Origin: an uncultured Lachnospiraceae bacterium
GTDB taxonomy: Bacteria > Bacillota > Clostridia > Lachnospirales > Lachnospiraceae
Length of the DNA: 64,000 bases
Assembly: GCA_900319245.1 (NCBI GenBank)
Contig: ONNQ01000012.1
Coordinates: 1 to 64,000 of the forward strand
Reading direction: 5' to 3'
In this document: one piece after another, positions 16,178 through 25,136 of the stretch
Numbering within the stretch: position 1 is the stretch's first letter
Layout of the letters: the number at the start of each line of letters is the position of its first letter
Position numbers and translations under genes: made by a program
Notes under the pieces: model-generated
What the model was told of the DNA's origin: nothing
Database searches by the model: none
What the model saw: only the letters and a program-made list of their open reading frames with translations

Positions 16178-17569
16178 ATGTTTGCACAATTGGTAAGCAC
16201 CGTTGACAGTTTCTTGTGGGGATGGCCGCTGATCATCCTGTTGTTCGGAACGCATATCTTTATGACGATCCGCACCGGCTTTATTCAGAAGGATATCTTC
16301 AAGGCCATTAAGATGTCTGTCACGGCAGATGAGGATTCCGAAGGCGACGTCTCCCAGTTTGGTGCCCTGACAACAGCGCTGTCCTCCACAATCGGAACCG
16401 GTAATATCATCGGCGTCGGCACTGCGATTGCAATGGGCGGTCCCGGATCTGTTTTCTGGATGTGGATGACCGGTATTTTCGGCATTGCCACCAAGTATGC
16501 AGAGACCCTGATCGGCGTCAAATATAGAGTAAAGAGTGAGAACGGAACCATGATCGGCGGCGCAATGTATGCGCTGGACCGCGGTCTGAACGCAAAGTGG
16601 GCCGGCATCCTGTTCTCCAGTCTGGCTGCCCTGTGCGCATTCGGTATCGGATGTACGGTGCAGGCCAATGCGGTGGTTGCCAATATTACGACGAATTTCA
16701 GCGTCAATCCGGTTGTTGTGGCGATTGTTCTCAGTATTGTCGTTGCACTTGTTATTATCGGCGGCATTCAGTCCATCACAAAGGTTTCTGAGATGCTTGT
16801 GCCTTTTATGGCGGCTTTCTATGTGCTTGGCTGCCTGATCATCCTTTTCCTGAACAGGGACGTACTGGGACAGGCGATCGGCGTGATCGTATCCTCTGCC
16901 TTTACAACGAAGGCAGTCGGCGGCGGATTTGTCGGAAGCACGATCGCAACGGCATGTCGTTATGGTTTTGCCCGCGGACTTTTCTCCAATGAGTCCGGTA
17001 TGGGTTCCGCACCCCTGGTTGCCTCCGCAGCGCAGACCCGCAATCCCAAGAAGCAGGCGCTTGTCTCCATGACAGGTACCTTCTGGGATACCGTTGTCAT
17101 CTGTCTGATGACCGGCCTTGTTCTGGTATCCAGTATCATCAAGCACCCGTCCATAGATGGTCTTTCCGGAAATGGAAGTGAGCTGACAAGTCTGGCTTTT
17201 GGCATGATCCCCTATATCGGCGTGCCGATCCTGGTCGTAGGCCTGATCACATTCGCCTTCTCAACCATCCTCGGCTGGTATTACTATGGCGAGCGCTGCG
17301 CCGTCTATCTGTTCGGTGAGAAGGTCATCATGCTCTACAAGATCCTCTGGGTCATCGGCATTTTCGTTGGCTCTCTGGTCGAGCTGAACCTGATCTGGGA
17401 TCTGGCGGACCTGCTCAACGGTCTGATGGCCATCCCCAATATCTTTGCCGTTCTGCTCCTTAGCAATGTTATTGCGGCGGAGACCGAAAAGTACAGTGGA
17501 GAGCACATCAACGACAAGGATGAGACCGAAATTCCGGTACTGAAAAATGCCAACAAGGGCGTTCTGTAA
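16178..17569 (+). CDS. Alanine/glycine:cation symporter (AGCS family)
   Basis: 463 residues with about ten hydrophobic helices. AGCS hallmarks are TTALSSTIGTGNI-like residues near 65-80, GPGSVFWMWMTG, and GLFSNESGMGSAP (about 267-280). The family couples alanine or glycine uptake to Na+ or H+. Ribosome site GAAGGGGAA lies just before the ATG. It is a single-gene unit: an upstream terminator at 15966-15993 and a downstream hairpin (17601-17632) bracket it. Confidence 0.93.
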   Translation: MFAQLVSTVDSFLWGWPLIILLFGTHIFMTIRTGFIQKDIFKAIKMSVTADEDSEGDVSQFGALTTALSSTIGTGNIIGVGTAIAMGGPGSVFWMWMTGIFGIATKYAETLIGVKYRVKSENGTMIGGAMYALDRGLNAKWAGILFSSLAALCAFGIGCTVQANAVVANITTNFSVNPVVVAIVLSIVVALVIIGGIQSITKVSEMLVPFMAAFYVLGCLIILFLNRDVLGQAIGVIVSSAFTTKAVGGGFVGSTIATACRYGFARGLFSNESGMGSAPLVASAAQTRNPKKQALVSMTGTFWDTVVICLMTGLVLVSSIIKHPSIDGLSGNGSELTSLAFGMIPYIGVPILVVGLITFAFSTILGWYYYGERCAVYLFGEKVIMLYKILWVIGIFVGSLVELNLIWDLADLLNGLMAIPNIFAVLLLSNVIAAETEKYSGEHINDKDETEIPVLKNANKGVL

Positions 17570-17600
17570 GGAACAGATCGTCTTCATAAAGAAATGATTT

Positions 17601-17632
17601 TAAGCGCTGCGGAATGTATTTCTGCAGCGCTT
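17601..17632 (+). terminator. Hairpin after the symporter gene
   Basis: TAAGCGCTGC (17601-17610) pairs with its complement near 17623-17632 around a short loop. There is no real T-run, so it is a weak terminator or RNA-end hairpin. A related stem (AAGCGCTGC) is used at 29434-29471. Confidence 0.5.
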
Positions 17633-17693
17633 ATCTGGTACAATGGGACTATATAAGACTCGAATAAACGTCACTAGGAGGTGTCAAAATACG

Positions 17694-18230
17694 ATGAGCG
17701 GAGAAGAATTACTAAGGACCATGCAGAAGAGACGAAGCGTGCGCAGCTATACCGGCGATCCGGTGCCTATGGAGAAGCTGAATCTGATCCTGGAGGCCGG
17801 CATGCTGGCCCCTTCCGGCAGAGCGATCCGGCCCTGGGAACTGATCGTCATCAGGGACAAGCAGAAACTGATCGATCTTTCCAGCTGCCGCATGGGCGGC
17901 GCAGCCAGAATGCTGGTCGGTGCGGATCTGGCAATCGCGGTAGTGGGCGACGAAGAGAAGTCGGACACCTGGACAGAGGACTGCTGCGTTGTGATGGAGA
18001 ATATGCACCTGATGGCGAGCGCGCTCGGCGTGGCCAGCTGCTGGATCCAGGCGCGAGAGAGAATGGCCATGGACGGGGAGACAACGGAGGAGTACGCGAG
18101 GACCATTCTGCAGTTCCCGCAGGAGTGCAGGCTGGAGGCAATCCTTTCTCTCGGTATGCCCGAGGAGGAATGGCCGGAGACGCCTCTTGACGCACTGCCG
18201 TTTTACAAGATCCACATCAATAAATATTGA
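17694..18230 (+). CDS. Nitroreductase-family FMN oxidoreductase
   Basis: 178 residues from the ATG at 17694, selected by TAGGAGGTG (17675-17683); an in-frame ATG at 17643 has no such site. The N-terminal RRSVRSY motif and LAPSGRAIRPWEL bind FMN phosphate, and the C-terminal half includes GVASCWIQA and EAILSLGMPEE. This is a short nitroreductase of the type often found in clostridia, using NAD(P)H to reduce nitro or quinone compounds. No pathway context fixes the natural substrate. Confidence 0.88.
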   Translation: MSGEELLRTMQKRRSVRSYTGDPVPMEKLNLILEAGMLAPSGRAIRPWELIVIRDKQKLIDLSSCRMGGAARMLVGADLAIAVVGDEEKSDTWTEDCCVVMENMHLMASALGVASCWIQARERMAMDGETTEEYARTILQFPQECRLEAILSLGMPEEEWPETPLDALPFYKIHINKY

Positions 18231-18317
18231 GGAACACTTTTCTGTACGCGTTTGCAGAGTGTTGTGATTTTTCGTGTTCAGGTTCAGTCCGGAAGACATT
18301 GAGAAAGGAGGCGGCCT

Positions 18318-20351
18318 ATGGCCCCGGGAGCACATGGAATGGGGTTCGGCCCAGGCAGTAGAAACTTTATGTCGGAGGAGGAGAAAAAGAGCCTTCCCAA
18401 GGTGACGCCGGAACTATTAAAGCGCGTCTTTTCCTACCTTCTGCCATATTGGAAACAGCTGGCGCTGACGCTGGTCTGCATCGTCTTCTCATCGATCATG
18501 ACGCTCATGCCGTCGGTCCTGACCGGCAAGATCATCGACGAAGGCCTGATCGGCAGGGACTTTCAGAAGCTGGTCATGTACATCATTTTGTCGCTGGCGG
18601 TGACGGCCGGCGCCAACCTGATCGGCGTCGCGGAGAGCTACCTCAACACCTGGATCGCACAGCATATCACCTTCGATATGCGCAATCAGATGTACCGCCA
18701 TCTGCAGAATATGTCTCAGCGCTTTTTTACGTCCAACAACCAGGGCGATATCATCACGCGTATGACCAGTGACATCGACGGGGTCAAAACCGTGATCACC
18801 AACACGTTCGCCAATATCCTGTCCAACGTAATTACGCTGGTCGTCGCACTGGTGGCCATGTATCAGAAAAACTGGATTTTGGCAACAGTAGGCATTATTA
18901 TCGTGCCCTTGTTCACGCTCCCCACCCGGAAAGCGGGACAGAAGCGCTGGAGTCTCACCCGGGAGGCGCAGGCCTGCAACGATGAGATCAACGGAATTCT
19001 GAACGAGACCATGTCTGTCAGCGGTCAGACGCTGGTCAAGCTCTTCTGCAAGGAGGAGTTCGAGTACAAGCGCTATGAGGACGCCAACCGCAGGATGATC
19101 GATCTCAATGTGAAAGAGAGCATGGCCGGCAGATGGTTCCGGGTGGTCCTCACGACGATCACCAGCGTGGGACCGATGCTTCTGTATCTGGTGGGCGGAA
19201 TTCTGATGCTGCGCTATAACTCCGATCTGACGGTCGGCGATATCACGGTTCTGGTCGCCCTGCTGGGCAGGATGTACGGACCTGTCAATTCTCTGCTCAA
19301 TATTCAGGTGGACTGGATGCGGTCCATGGCGATGTTCTCGAGGATCTTTGAATATTTTGACATGCCGATCGAAATCGAGAACGCGCCGGATGCGATCGTT
19401 CCCGACCATGCGGAAGGAAATGTCGAATTCCGTCATGTCTATTTCCATTACGATCCCTCCAGGCAGATCCTCAAAGATGTGAGCTTTACGCTGGAGAGCG
19501 GGCACAGTATCGCAATCGTGGGGCCGTCCGGCTCCGGCAAGAGCACGCTGGTAAACCTGATTCCGCGTCTGTATGACACGGTGCATGGCGAAGTGTTCTT
19601 TGATGGCATTGATGTGAGGAAGCTGGATCTTTCATTTCTGCGCGGCAATATCGGCGTTGTGACCCAGGATACCTATCTCTTCAACGGCACGATCCGAGAC
19701 AACCTTCTCTACGTAAAGCCGGAGGCGACCGAAGCGGAGCTGATCGACGCCTGCGAGCGGGCCAATATATACGACTTCATTTCCAACCAGCCGGAGGGGC
19801 TGGATACCATGGTCGGAAACCGCGGCCTCAAGCTCTCAGGCGGTGAGAAGCAGCGCCTGTCGATCGCGCGCGTGCTGCTCAGAGACCCGGCGCTTCTGAT
19901 CTTTGACGAGGCGACCTCCGCCCTGGATTCCATATCGGAGCGCAAGATCCAGGATGCCATCGATCCACTGGTGTCATCCAGAACCAGTATCCTGATCGCC
20001 CACAGGCTCTCTACGATCCTGGCAGCGGATGAAATTCTGGTGATCAAGGACGGCGAGATCGCAGAACGCGGCAAGCACAAGGATCTGGTCAAGGCGGGCG
20101 GCGTCTACACAGAGCTCTATGAGACCCAGTTCAAGGGCGCAATGGAACTGCCGGCGGAGGAGCCGGAGCCCGAGGAACCGATTGGATGGGATGGCGGCGG
20201 CTCGTACGGCGGTCCCCACAGGGTGCGCAGGAGGGCGGCAGAGGCGCGCGCCGAGAGAGAACGCGAGCTGGAGGAAGAGATCAGGATCTACGGAGATCCC
20301 TATGAGGAGTATCGGGAAGAGATGCTCAGAAGGAAAGGGGAGAACTGCTGA
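18318..20351 (+). CDS. ABC exporter, fused permease and ATPase (multidrug/lipid type)
   Basis: 677 residues: six TM helices in the first about 340 residues and a nucleotide-binding domain at about 370-605, with Walker A GPSGSGKST, signature LSGGEKQR, Walker B LLIFDEATSALD and the switch His in IAHR. ATG start with AAAGGAGG 7 bases upstream. About 70 extra C-terminal residues form a charged tail (EEPEPEEP, then Arg/Glu-rich). It is a single half-transporter, so it probably acts as a homodimer. The MATE exporter gene follows 167 bases later. Confidence 0.92.
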   Translation: MAPGAHGMGFGPGSRNFMSEEEKKSLPKVTPELLKRVFSYLLPYWKQLALTLVCIVFSSIMTLMPSVLTGKIIDEGLIGRDFQKLVMYIILSLAVTAGANLIGVAESYLNTWIAQHITFDMRNQMYRHLQNMSQRFFTSNNQGDIITRMTSDIDGVKTVITNTFANILSNVITLVVALVAMYQKNWILATVGIIIVPLFTLPTRKAGQKRWSLTREAQACNDEINGILNETMSVSGQTLVKLFCKEEFEYKRYEDANRRMIDLNVKESMAGRWFRVVLTTITSVGPMLLYLVGGILMLRYNSDLTVGDITVLVALLGRMYGPVNSLLNIQVDWMRSMAMFSRIFEYFDMPIEIENAPDAIVPDHAEGNVEFRHVYFHYDPSRQILKDVSFTLESGHSIAIVGPSGSGKSTLVNLIPRLYDTVHGEVFFDGIDVRKLDLSFLRGNIGVVTQDTYLFNGTIRDNLLYVKPEATEAELIDACERANIYDFISNQPEGLDTMVGNRGLKLSGGEKQRLSIARVLLRDPALLIFDEATSALDSISERKIQDAIDPLVSSRTSILIAHRLSTILAADEILVIKDGEIAERGKHKDLVKAGGVYTELYETQFKGAMELPAEEPEPEEPIGWDGGGSYGGPHRVRRRAAEARAERERELEEEIRIYGDPYEEYREEMLRRKGENC

Positions 20352-20518
20352 CCCGGATTATAAGAGTGCGGGCTGAGAAAGGTCTGTTGACGAATGAAGA
20401 CTGCTGCGCGTGAGCGATGGTCAAAACGGAGAGTAAAACTTCGGCCGACTATTATCGTCTGTGAGTACATCACCTTTGCGGATCTGTAGAGGTAGATGAC
20501 AAAACAAAGGAAAGATGC

Positions 20519-22003
20519 ATGAGCAGAGAAAGAAACGCAAACCGAACACGGATCTTTGAAGAGGCCCCCATCGCGCAGGCTGTGTTTACTATGGCCATTC
20601 CGACCATCATCACGCAGCTGATCAATATCGTCTATAATTTCGCGGACGCCTGGTACGTGGGCAGGACGGGGAGCGCGGCCATGATGGCGGCGCTTTCGGT
20701 GAGTCTGCCGATCTTTATCATTATTCAGGCACTGGCCAATCTGTTTGGCATAGGCGGCTCCAGCGCGATTTCCAGAGCCCTCGGCAGGAAAGATACGGTG
20801 AGAGCCCGCAGGATCTTTGCCTTCAGCCTGTATGGCGGCTTGTTCGCGGCGATTGTATATGCATTCGTTGTGTTTTGGGCCCGCCCTCTGATGATTCCTT
20901 TGATCGGCGGCAGCTTGGATTCCTACCCTTACATCTACGACTACATGTTCTGGACTATGGTTGTGGGGGCGATTCCGACCCTCGGCAATGCTCTGTGCGG
21001 ACATCTGGTTCGCTCGATCGGTGCGGCCAGGGAGGCCGGATTTGGCATGTCTATGGGCGGCGTTCTCAATATCATTCTGGATCCGATTTTCATGTTTGTG
21101 CTGCTTCCGCCCGGTATGGAAGTTACGGGTGCGGCGGTTGCCACTTGCCTGTCTAACACGGCAGCGCTTGTATATTTTGGTATTTATCTTTACAGACATC
21201 GGGACAATCCGGTATTTACGTTCTCTCCGGCAGATGTGACCCTTGCGGAGGATATTCCCGGAGAAGTCTTCTCCATCGGCACAGCGGCGGCCTTACAGAC
21301 ATTTCTGGCTATGGTCTCCAATATATTCGCAAACAAGCTTGTCGTAGAGTACGGCAGCGCAGCAGTGGCCGGCATGGGCATTGCCAAGAAGGTGAATATG
21401 ATCGCTTTCAACACCACTATGGGACTGACGCAGGGCGTGCTTCCTCTGATTGCCTACAACTACGGCGCAAAAAAGCATGTGCGGATGGAACAGGTGATCC
21501 GCTTTACGGCAGCAGTTGCGCTGGGCTATACGACCTGTTGCACAATCCTTTTCAGACTGTTCGCAAGACAACTGATCACTTTCTTTATCAATGAACCGGC
21601 GTCTGTCGAATTCGGGACACAGTTCCTGCGGGTCATCGCGTTTGCGGCGCCTCTGTGCGCACTCTCGTATATGGCCAATACCATTTTCCAGGCGGCAGGA
21701 AAGCGCAAGTATTCGTTGGCGCTTTCCACCATGCGTAAGGGCGTCGTCGACATTCCGGCTATGATCCTTTTCAAGATGCTGATGGGACTAAGCGGCGTCA
21801 CGTGGGCGACCCCGTTTGCAGAGGTCACGTCGGCGGTGACGGCAGCGGTACTGTATCTGAGATTTAGGAAGCAGCTGGGGGAGGCGAAGAGTGGGGGCAA
21901 CGGTGCTGTTGATGCTGTATCTGAGCTTCAGGAAGCAGCTGGGGCTGCGAAGCGCAGCGGCAGCGGTGAGGATAGCGGTGTAAGTGAGATGATAGAAGAA
22001 TAG
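20519..22003 (+). CDS. MATE-family efflux transporter
   Basis: 494 residues with twelve hydrophobic helices in the first 450. MATE features are MAIPTIITQLINIVYNFAD in TM1, a pseudo-repeat beginning near residue 240, and GLTQGVLPLIAYNYGA. It exports cationic compounds in exchange for Na+ or H+. Ribosome site AAAGGA lies upstream. The last about 45 residues form a Gly/Ala/Ser/Glu-rich tail created by an out-of-frame repeat: 21851-21892 (encoding RFRKQLGEAKS) recurs at 21915-21956 in another frame (ELQEAAGAAKR). The gene ends about 40 bases before the repeat array. Confidence 0.92.
   Translation: MSRERNANRTRIFEEAPIAQAVFTMAIPTIITQLINIVYNFADAWYVGRTGSAAMMAALSVSLPIFIIIQALANLFGIGGSSAISRALGRKDTVRARRIFAFSLYGGLFAAIVYAFVVFWARPLMIPLIGGSLDSYPYIYDYMFWTMVVGAIPTLGNALCGHLVRSIGAAREAGFGMSMGGVLNIILDPIFMFVLLPPGMEVTGAAVATCLSNTAALVYFGIYLYRHRDNPVFTFSPADVTLAEDIPGEVFSIGTAAALQTFLAMVSNIFANKLVVEYGSAAVAGMGIAKKVNMIAFNTTMGLTQGVLPLIAYNYGAKKHVRMEQVIRFTAAVALGYTTCCTILFRLFARQLITFFINEPASVEFGTQFLRVIAFAAPLCALSYMANTIFQAAGKRKYSLALSTMRKGVVDIPAMILFKMLMGLSGVTWATPFAEVTSAVTAAVLYLRFRKQLGEAKSGGNGAVDAVSELQEAAGAAKRSGSGEDSGVSEMIEE
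21851..21956 (+). repeat. Out-of-frame direct repeat at the 3' end of the MATE gene
   Basis: About 42 bases starting CTGTATCTGAG at 21851 recur from 21915 with only a few differences and one indel. The 64-base offset shifts the frame, so the second copy encodes a different peptide that extends the C-terminus of the transporter. Confidence 0.8.
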
Positions 22004-22044
22004 TATGGGGAGAGGAAGTATAATAGATGAGCTGAGTACCCCGA

Positions 22045-22171
22045 GAAATGCCGATTAGGTACAGGAGAGTGATTTCTTGCAATTGTGCCCCATGGATTGA
22101 CGATTAGTGTAGCCCGGGAAATGCCGATTAGGTACAGGAGAGTGATTTCTTGCGATTGTTCCCCATGGATT
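22045..22171 (+). repeat. Near-identical 54-base direct repeat
   Basis: Copy 1 is 22045-22098 and copy 2 is 22118-22171, 52 of 54 bases identical by eye, with a 73-base period. Each contains one left-hand unit of the array described separately. Confidence 0.9.
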
Positions 22172-22545
22172 TCTGGACTTTTAGGTACAGAAGGTCGATA
22201 TCAAGCGAGTGTATCCCAATTTTTCTGGACGCAACAAGAATTTTAGGTACAGACGGCAGGTTTTTAGTAATTGTACTACAATGAGCCGATAAATCTTGGA
22301 GTACAAACGAAGGAAAAGCCTTCTCTGTGCCTAAAACGCAGAAAGGGAGCAAAAATGTTGGAGAACAAATGTAAGAAAAGCCTGCGCTGTACCTAAACAG
22401 TAGAAAGCGAGTGAAAGCGTTGGAGAACAAATGTAAGAAAAGTGCTCGCAGTACCTAAACTACAGATGGCAAGTGAGAATTTGCAGAAAGCGAGAGAAAA
22501 CGTTGGGGAACAAATGTAATAAAGTGTTCGCTGTACCTAAAAACA
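22045..22545. repeat. Convergent array of eight 37-base elements
   Basis: This 500-base stretch has no credible gene. It holds eight copies of an element with consensus AGGTACAG, eight variable bases, then TTTCTTRCAWTTGTNCYCC and an A-rich end. Four lie on the + strand (22057-22093, 22130-22166, 22183-22219, 22245-22281) and four on the - strand (22296-22332, 22358-22394, 22420-22456, 22503-22538), so all point to the centre near 22288. Spacing is 53-82 bases. A T-run precedes AGGTACAG in most copies. An RNA across it could fold into nested long stems. The element is not recognised; CRISPR is excluded by orientation and lack of cas genes. Confidence 0.85.
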
Positions 22546-22547
22546 AA

Positions 22548-22574
22548 AGACGCCGCACCGCGCGGCGTCTTTTT
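22548..22574. terminator. Bidirectional terminator between the repeat array and the antiporter gene
   Basis: Perfect 9-bp GC-rich stem (22548-22556 with 22562-22570), 5-base loop, TTTT on the + side and an A-rich left flank giving T's on the - strand. It serves the rightward MATE/array transcript and the leftward antiporter gene. Confidence 0.85.
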
Positions 22575-22649
22575 AATGAGCTAATACAAGCTGAAACCCG
22601 GCCTAAAAGTGCAAACCGGTATACAAGCTGCAAACCGGTATCAACGTTA

Positions 22650-24257
22650 TTACGCGTTCTCGCTGGCCGCCCGTCTGGACAGGATGTACATGACGACGAT
22701 CAGGAGCACCAGACCGAACAGCAGGGACAGGAACACGTTTTTGAACAGGCCCGCTACGATGTAGGTGATCGCGGAGATCGCGGCACAAGTCATCGCGTAA
22801 GGGATCTGCGTGGATACGTGGTTCAAGTGATTGCACTGCGCACCGGCGGACGACATGATGGTCGTATCGGAGATAGGGGAGCAGTGGTCGCCGCAGACAG
22901 CGCCTGCCATACAAGCGGACATGGCGATGATCATGAGCTGATAGTCAGTGTTCTGGAAGCAGGCAACGACGATCGGGATCAGGATACCGAAGGTTCCCCA
23001 GCTGGTTCCGGTCGCGAAGGAAAGACCGACAGCGATCAGGAAGATGATGAAGGGGAGAAGTCCGGCAAAGCTGGCCGCCTTGTTCTGAATGATGTAGGCG
23101 ACGAATTCCTTAGCGCCGAGGCTGTCTGTCATGGCCTTGAGGGACCACGCGAAGGTCAGGATCAGGATAGCGGGAACCATCTGCTTGAAGCCTTCCGGGA
23201 TGCACTCCATGATGGAGGAGAAATCCAGAGACTTGCGGAACATATAGAAGAACATGGTCAGAACCATCGCGCAGAAGGAACCGAGCACCAGGCCTACAGA
23301 GGCGTCGGAGTTTGCGAAGGACTCGATGAAGCTTGTCCCTTCGAAGAAACCGCCGGTGTAGATCATGCCGATGACACAGCCGATGACCAGCGTGATGATC
23401 GGGAAGAGCATGTCGATGACTTTCCCTTCTGTAGGAATCTTGGAATTATCGACGTTCGCGTAAGGGCGATCCTCGGTGGTGTACAGGTCGCCATACTGCA
23501 GTGCGTTGTACTCATGCTTGTACATGGGACCGTACTCGATCTTCATGACGACCATCAGGATCATCATAGCGATCGTGAACAGCGCATAGTAGTTGTAGGG
23601 AATAGACTTGATAAAGAGGCTGATTCCATTCTCGCCCTCAACAAAGCCGGATACTGCGGCAGCCCAGGAGGAGATCGGCGCAATGATGCAGACAGGAGCC
23701 GCTGTTGCGTCGATCAAGTAAGCGAGCTTCGCACGGGAGATCTTGTGTTTGTCGGTGACGGGACGCATAACGCTGCCGACTGTCAGGCAGTTGAAGTAGT
23801 CGTCGATGAAGATCAGGCAGCCAAGGCCGATCGTTGCGAGCTGCGCGCCTTCTCTGGATTTGATTTTCTCGGACGCCCAGTTGCCGAAGGCAGCGCTGCC
23901 GCCGGTGCGGTTCATGAGCTGGACCATGATGCCCAGAATGACCAGGAATACCAGAATGCCCATGTTATAGGAGTCGGAGAGAACCGCGATGACGCCGTCG
24001 TTAAAGATGTGGGTCAGTGTTCCCTCGAAATTATAACCCGAGTAGAGCAGCGCACCGGTAATGATACCGATGAACAGAGAGCTGTACACCTCCTTTGTGA
24101 TCAGCGCCAGCGCGATGGCGATCACGGGAGGAACCAGAGACCAGAAGGTCTGCTGCACCGAATCCGCGTTGGTCACAAAGGCCATGGCCACGATGAGCAG
24201 GATCACAATGAACATTGCGACCACTGAAACAGAGATTTTCGAATCATTCTTTTGCAT
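22650..24257 (-). CDS. NhaC-type Na+/H+ antiporter family protein
   Basis: 535 residues from the ATG at 24257, which follows GGAGGGG; the frame continues open to 24314. It has about twelve hydrophobic helices. Typical NhaC-superfamily stretches are FATGTSWGTFGI, CGDHCSPISDTT and FIDDYFNCLTVG. Members exchange Na+ for H+ or for organic acids or amino acids. A candidate promoter lies at 24287-24314 on the same strand and a terminator at 22548-22574. The gene stands alone, pointing opposite to its neighbours. Confidence 0.9.
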   Translation of the reverse strand: MQKNDSKISVSVVAMFIVILLIVAMAFVTNADSVQQTFWSLVPPVIAIALALITKEVYSSLFIGIITGALLYSGYNFEGTLTHIFNDGVIAVLSDSYNMGILVFLVILGIMVQLMNRTGGSAAFGNWASEKIKSREGAQLATIGLGCLIFIDDYFNCLTVGSVMRPVTDKHKISRAKLAYLIDATAAPVCIIAPISSWAAAVSGFVEGENGISLFIKSIPYNYYALFTIAMMILMVVMKIEYGPMYKHEYNALQYGDLYTTEDRPYANVDNSKIPTEGKVIDMLFPIITLVIGCVIGMIYTGGFFEGTSFIESFANSDASVGLVLGSFCAMVLTMFFYMFRKSLDFSSIMECIPEGFKQMVPAILILTFAWSLKAMTDSLGAKEFVAYIIQNKAASFAGLLPFIIFLIAVGLSFATGTSWGTFGILIPIVVACFQNTDYQLMIIAMSACMAGAVCGDHCSPISDTTIMSSAGAQCNHLNHVSTQIPYAMTCAAISAITYIVAGLFKNVFLSLLFGLVLLIVVMYILSRRAASENA

Positions 24258-24286
24258 TTTTCCCCTCCAATAGTTTCTTAATAGAG

Positions 24287-24314
24287 TTAATACTTTAGTA
24301 TAGTAATACACCAA
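24287..24314 (-). promoter_or_regulatory. Candidate promoter of the NhaC-type antiporter gene
   Basis: Read on the - strand: TTGGTG, 16-base spacer, TATTAA, about 30 bases before the ribosome site. Confidence 0.5.
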
Positions 24315-24414
24315 AGAGGTGAAGTCAAATGGAGATAGTCTCTATTTTGACAAATCCATGCATAATGTGTCAAAATACTGGCTGATACTGCCGACTATTC
24401 CGGGAAAGAAATGA

Positions 24415-25077
24415 ATGATTATGCAAACCAACTTAAATAAGAAAGAACTGGCGCTGCAAGTGATCGAGCGCCTAAAGAAAGAATACCCCGAAGCCAAGTG
24501 CACGCTGGACTATGACAAGGCCTGGCAGCTTTTGGTGAGCGTCCGCCTGGCCGCGCAATGCACGGATGCCAGAGTCGACCAGATCACGCCCCTTTTATAT
24601 GCAAAGTTTCCGTCGGTCGCAGCCCTCGCCGAGACGACGGCAGAGGAGATTGAGGAGATCGTAAGGCCCTGCGGCCTGGGGCGGAGTAAGGCAAGAGATA
24701 TTAACGCCTGTATGAAGGTCCTGCATGAAAAATACAACGACAAGGTGCCGGAGACCTTCGAGGAACTGCTGGCCCTGCCGGGCGTCGGACGAAAGAGCGC
24801 CAATCTGATCATGGGCGACGTCTTTGGAAAGCCCGCGATCGTCACGGATACGCATTGCATCCGCCTCTGCAACCTGATCGGCCTCGTGGACGGGATCAAG
24901 GAGCCTGCCAAAGTAGAGAAGGCACTGTGGAAGATCGTGCCGCCGGAAGAAGGGAACGACCTCTGTCACCGGTTTGTGCTTCATGGCCGCGCGGTCTGTG
25001 TCGCCAGAAGGCCGCAGTGTGATGACTGCTGCTTAAAAGAGATCTGCCGCCACGCGCTGGAGCAGGAAGAAACGTGA
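24415..25077 (+). CDS. nth: Endonuclease III (DNA glycosylase/AP lyase)
   Basis: 220 residues, normal for Nth. It removes oxidised pyrimidines and nicks abasic sites. The helix-hairpin-helix LPGVGRKSANLI contains the catalytic Lys, and the catalytic Asp is in IVTDTHCIR. The 4Fe-4S ligands follow the exact Nth spacing C-x6-C-x2-C-x5-C at the C-terminus (CVARRPQCDDCCLKEIC). The start is ATG at 24415 or 24421; the ribosome site is weak for both. No terminator is seen before the next operon. Confidence 0.95.
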   Translation: MIMQTNLNKKELALQVIERLKKEYPEAKCTLDYDKAWQLLVSVRLAAQCTDARVDQITPLLYAKFPSVAALAETTAEEIEEIVRPCGLGRSKARDINACMKVLHEKYNDKVPETFEELLALPGVGRKSANLIMGDVFGKPAIVTDTHCIRLCNLIGLVDGIKEPAKVEKALWKIVPPEEGNDLCHRFVLHGRAVCVARRPQCDDCCLKEICRHALEQEET

Positions 25078-25136
25078 CACGTAAAGGTACTGTAAAATGA
25101 GTGCCTAAGTCTTGAACCTCATAAATGTTGAAAATG

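Noticed and set aside
22128..22430. 100-residue frame on the - strand in the repeat array
   Set aside because: It runs across several repeat units in both orientations and has no ribosome site or coding character; it is produced by the repeats.
22045..22545. CRISPR array
   Set aside because: Units flip orientation at the centre, are too diverged, have irregular spacing and no cas genes nearby.
22473..24227. 584-residue open frame on the + strand
   Set aside because: It is the antisense shadow of the NhaC-type antiporter; its translation is rich in D, H, R and Q without any family motif, while the - strand has clear transporter motifs and a ribosome site.
25085..25110. Isolated AGGTACTG after nth as a ninth repeat unit
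   Set aside because: Only the first eight bases resemble the array unit; the rest does not match.
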